Shown here piece after piece: positions 6,475-7,248 of a stretch of 7,248 nt of DNA. The notes below the pieces were generated by a model, which did no database searches, was not told the origin of the DNA, and saw only the letters and a list, made by a program, of their open reading frames with translations. Source of the DNA: an uncultured Thermomonas sp. (lineage in GTDB: Bacteria; Pseudomonadota; Gammaproteobacteria; Xanthomonadales; Xanthomonadaceae); contig CAMLJA010000095.1 in NCBI GenBank assembly GCA_946480065.1, positions 1 through 7,248 of the forward strand, written 5' to 3'. Made by a program: the position numbers and the translations under genes. Position 1 is the first letter of the stretch, and every line of letters begins with the position of its first letter.

Positions 6475-6969
6475 ATGGCCCGCACCCACGCCTGCACGGA
6501 TCCACAGCACCACGTCCACGACGCCGCCGGCTTCGTGGACGCGGTGGAGCGTGCCTGCGGCGAACGCGGGCTGCGGCTCACGCCGATCCGGCTGCGGGTG
6601 CTGGGCCTGGTGGCGCGCGCCGGCAAGCCGATCAAGGCCTACGACCTGCTGGAGCAGGTGCGGCACGGCGAGGGCGCCGGCGCCGCCGCGCCGCCCACGG
6701 TGTATCGCGCGCTGGATTTCCTGCTGGCCAACGGCTTCATCCACAAGCTGGAATCGATCAACGCCTTCGTGGCCTGCCACCACCCCAACGCCGCCCAGCA
6801 CTCGGTGCCGTTCCTGATCTGCGACCGCTGCCACGCCGCGACCGAGCTGGAGGACGCCGGCATCGTCGCCACCCTGGACGCCGCCGCGCGCGCGCTGGGC
6901 TTCGCCCCGCAGGCGCAGACGCTGGAAGTGCACGGGCTTTGCGTGCGCTGCAGCGGCAAGCCGGCCTGA
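6475..6969 (+). CDS. zur: Zinc uptake regulator, Fur family
   Basis: Zur is a DNA-binding repressor that, when loaded with zinc, shuts off zinc-acquisition genes. The 164-residue product has a His-rich N-terminus (about 1-16), a winged helix (about 20-90, with RGLRLTPIRLRVL and PPTVYRALDFLL) and a C-terminal dimerisation domain. It matches E. coli Zur closely at the metal sites. The structural zinc site is CDRC (Cys116, Cys119) plus CVRC (Cys156, Cys159). The regulatory site is His90 in FIHKLES, Cys101 in FVACHHP, His109 in QHS, and a Glu near 124-126. The VxC and QHS features, with ALDFLLANGFIHK, distinguish Zur from Fur and PerR. It follows gltX by 9 bp with only a weak ribosome binding site, and a Zur-box palindrome lies 43 bp beyond its stop codon. 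Confidence 0.93.
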   Translation: MARTHACTDPQHHVHDAAGFVDAVERACGERGLRLTPIRLRVLGLVARAGKPIKAYDLLEQVRHGEGAGAAAPPTVYRALDFLLANGFIHKLESINAFVACHHPNAAQHSVPFLICDRCHAATELEDAGIVATLDAAARALGFAPQAQTLEVHGLCVRCSGKPA

Positions 6970-6991
6970 GCCACCCCTGCCATCGGTCCTG

Positions 6992-7020
6992 TTGACCCCC
7001 GCGCCGGCATTTGGTGTTAT
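6992..7020 (+). promoter_or_regulatory. Sigma70-like promoter of the exported-protein gene
   Basis: TTGACC (6992-6997, 5 of 6 to the -35 consensus) and TGTTAT (7015-7020, 4 of 6 to the -10 consensus) are separated by exactly 17 bp. Transcription would start near 7027, about 23 nt before the ATG at 7050. The -10 hexamer is the left half of the Zur-box palindrome, so Zur binding would block RNA polymerase. This is the best two-part promoter in the window. Confidence 0.6.
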
Positions 7021-7032
7021 GTAATAACATCA
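7012..7032 (+). promoter_or_regulatory. Zur box (zinc-responsive operator)
   Basis: The core is TGTTAT-GTA-ATAACA (7015-7029), a perfect 6+3+6 palindrome. It extends to a 21-bp palindrome with one mismatched pair, from T7012 to A7032. It closely resembles the known proteobacterial Zur operator core, TGTTATAnTATAACA. It is strikingly AT-rich for this genome, overlaps the -10 of the downstream gene and lies just after zur itself, all of which support a Zur operator. Binding has not been shown here. A Fur box is less likely because GATAAT-type hexamers are absent. Confidence 0.75.
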
Positions 7033-7049
7033 TCCTGACCGGTCCGTCG

Positions 7050-7205
7050 ATGCGTCGAACCCTGCTGTCGCTGGCCCTGCTGGCCTGCCTGTCCCCCGCC
7101 GCCCAGGCGCATCCCCAGGACGATGCCGACCGCATCGCCCGGCTGGAGGCGCAGGTGCAGGCGCTGCAGGCCGAGCTGCAGGCGATGAAGGCCGCGCTCG
7201 CGGCC
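7050..7205 (+). CDS. Exported coiled-coil-start protein, probably Zur-regulated (3' truncated at contig end)
   Basis: Only the first 52 codons are real genome. They encode a signal peptide (MRRTLLSLALLACLSPAAQA, with AQA as the likely cleavage site) and then HPQDDADRIARLEAQVQALQ and AELQAMKAALAA, a heptad-like coiled coil. Short coiled coils just after the signal peptide occur in several outer-membrane protein groups, such as trimeric porins and some TonB-dependent receptors, and in CpoB. The Zur-box promoter ahead of the gene points to a zinc-uptake outer-membrane receptor or porin, but this is inference from context. The frame continues past 7205 only because sequencing adapter happens to lack an in-frame stop; residues after position 52 are artefact. 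The start ATG is fixed by the signal peptide; no clear Shine-Dalgarno precedes it. Confidence 0.7.
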
Positions 7206-7248
7206 AGATCGGAAGAGCACACGTCTGAACTCCAGTCACTCACTCTGA
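7206..7248 (+). other. Illumina TruSeq adapter contamination at contig end
   Basis: Bases 7206-7239 match the standard TruSeq indexed adapter over its 34-nt constant part, starting AGATCGGAAGAGC and ending CTCCAGTCAC. The last nine bases (TCACTCTGA) would fit an 8-nt sample index followed by the first base of the next adapter segment; this index reading is inference. On the opposite strand the adapter is translated into MSDWSSDVCSSDL and similar peptides, a familiar artefact in protein databases. This stretch should be trimmed. Confidence 0.97.

Noticed and set aside
4897..6933. A 678-codon open frame on the minus strand opposite gltX and zur
   Set aside because: It covers two certain genes on the other strand and has no recognisable domain. 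Long open antisense frames are expected at this GC content.
1..7205. A previously undescribed biological system such as a defence island, biosynthetic cluster or mobile element
   Set aside because: Nearly all coding space is accounted for by recognised housekeeping genes, and there is no integrase, transposase, attachment site or change in base composition.
6758..7243. Minus-strand ORFs starting in the last 50 bases, with N-termini such as MSDWSSDVCSSDL
   Set aside because: Their start codons and first residues are encoded by sequencing adapter and the rest is antisense to the exported protein and zur.

Overview
The window is GC-rich chromosomal housekeeping DNA, most likely from a gammaproteobacterium of the Xanthomonadaceae/Lysobacteraceae group (Lysobacter, Luteimonas or similar). 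This placement is an inference from base composition, the folC-dedD-purF order, the gltX-zur pair, and a Zur that closely follows the enterobacterial pattern. I see no phage, transposase, CRISPR or RNA gene, and no undescribed defence or biosynthetic system.

Layout, left to right. (1) 1-2670 (+): the 3' end of folC, a DedD-type cell-envelope protein with two SPOR domains, and complete purF. The usual gammaproteobacterial order is folC-dedD-cvpA-purF. Here only 28 bp separate dedD from purF, so cvpA is absent. (2) 2671-2803: a non-coding gap holding a perfect 25-bp inverted repeat around a 23-nt loop. (3) 2804-4139 (+): a DUF455-type ferritin-like (probable diiron) protein and a small lipoprotein. 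(4) 4156-4878 (-): lpxH of lipid A synthesis, converging on the lipoprotein gene. (5) 4879-5058: the divergent lpxH/gltX intergenic region, with an imperfect hairpin and candidate -10 elements. (6) 5059-6969 (+): gltX, then zur only 9 bp downstream. (7) 6970-7049: a sigma70-like promoter whose -10 is overlapped by a Zur-box palindrome. (8) 7050-7205 (+): the first 52 codons of a secreted protein with a signal peptide and a coiled-coil start. (9) 7206-7248: not genome. It matches the Illumina TruSeq adapter and probably part of an index, so the contig really ends at about 7205.

Functionally, the left part serves folate and purine synthesis and cell-envelope constriction. LpxH acts in outer-membrane lipid A synthesis and GltX charges tRNA-Glu. 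Zur with the Zur box and the truncated exported protein looks like a local zinc-starvation unit: the regulator sits directly beside a probable target. The best leads are that Zur box and its truncated target, the missing cvpA, the 25-bp inverted repeat after purF, and the adapter at the end, which creates false minus-strand ORFs.
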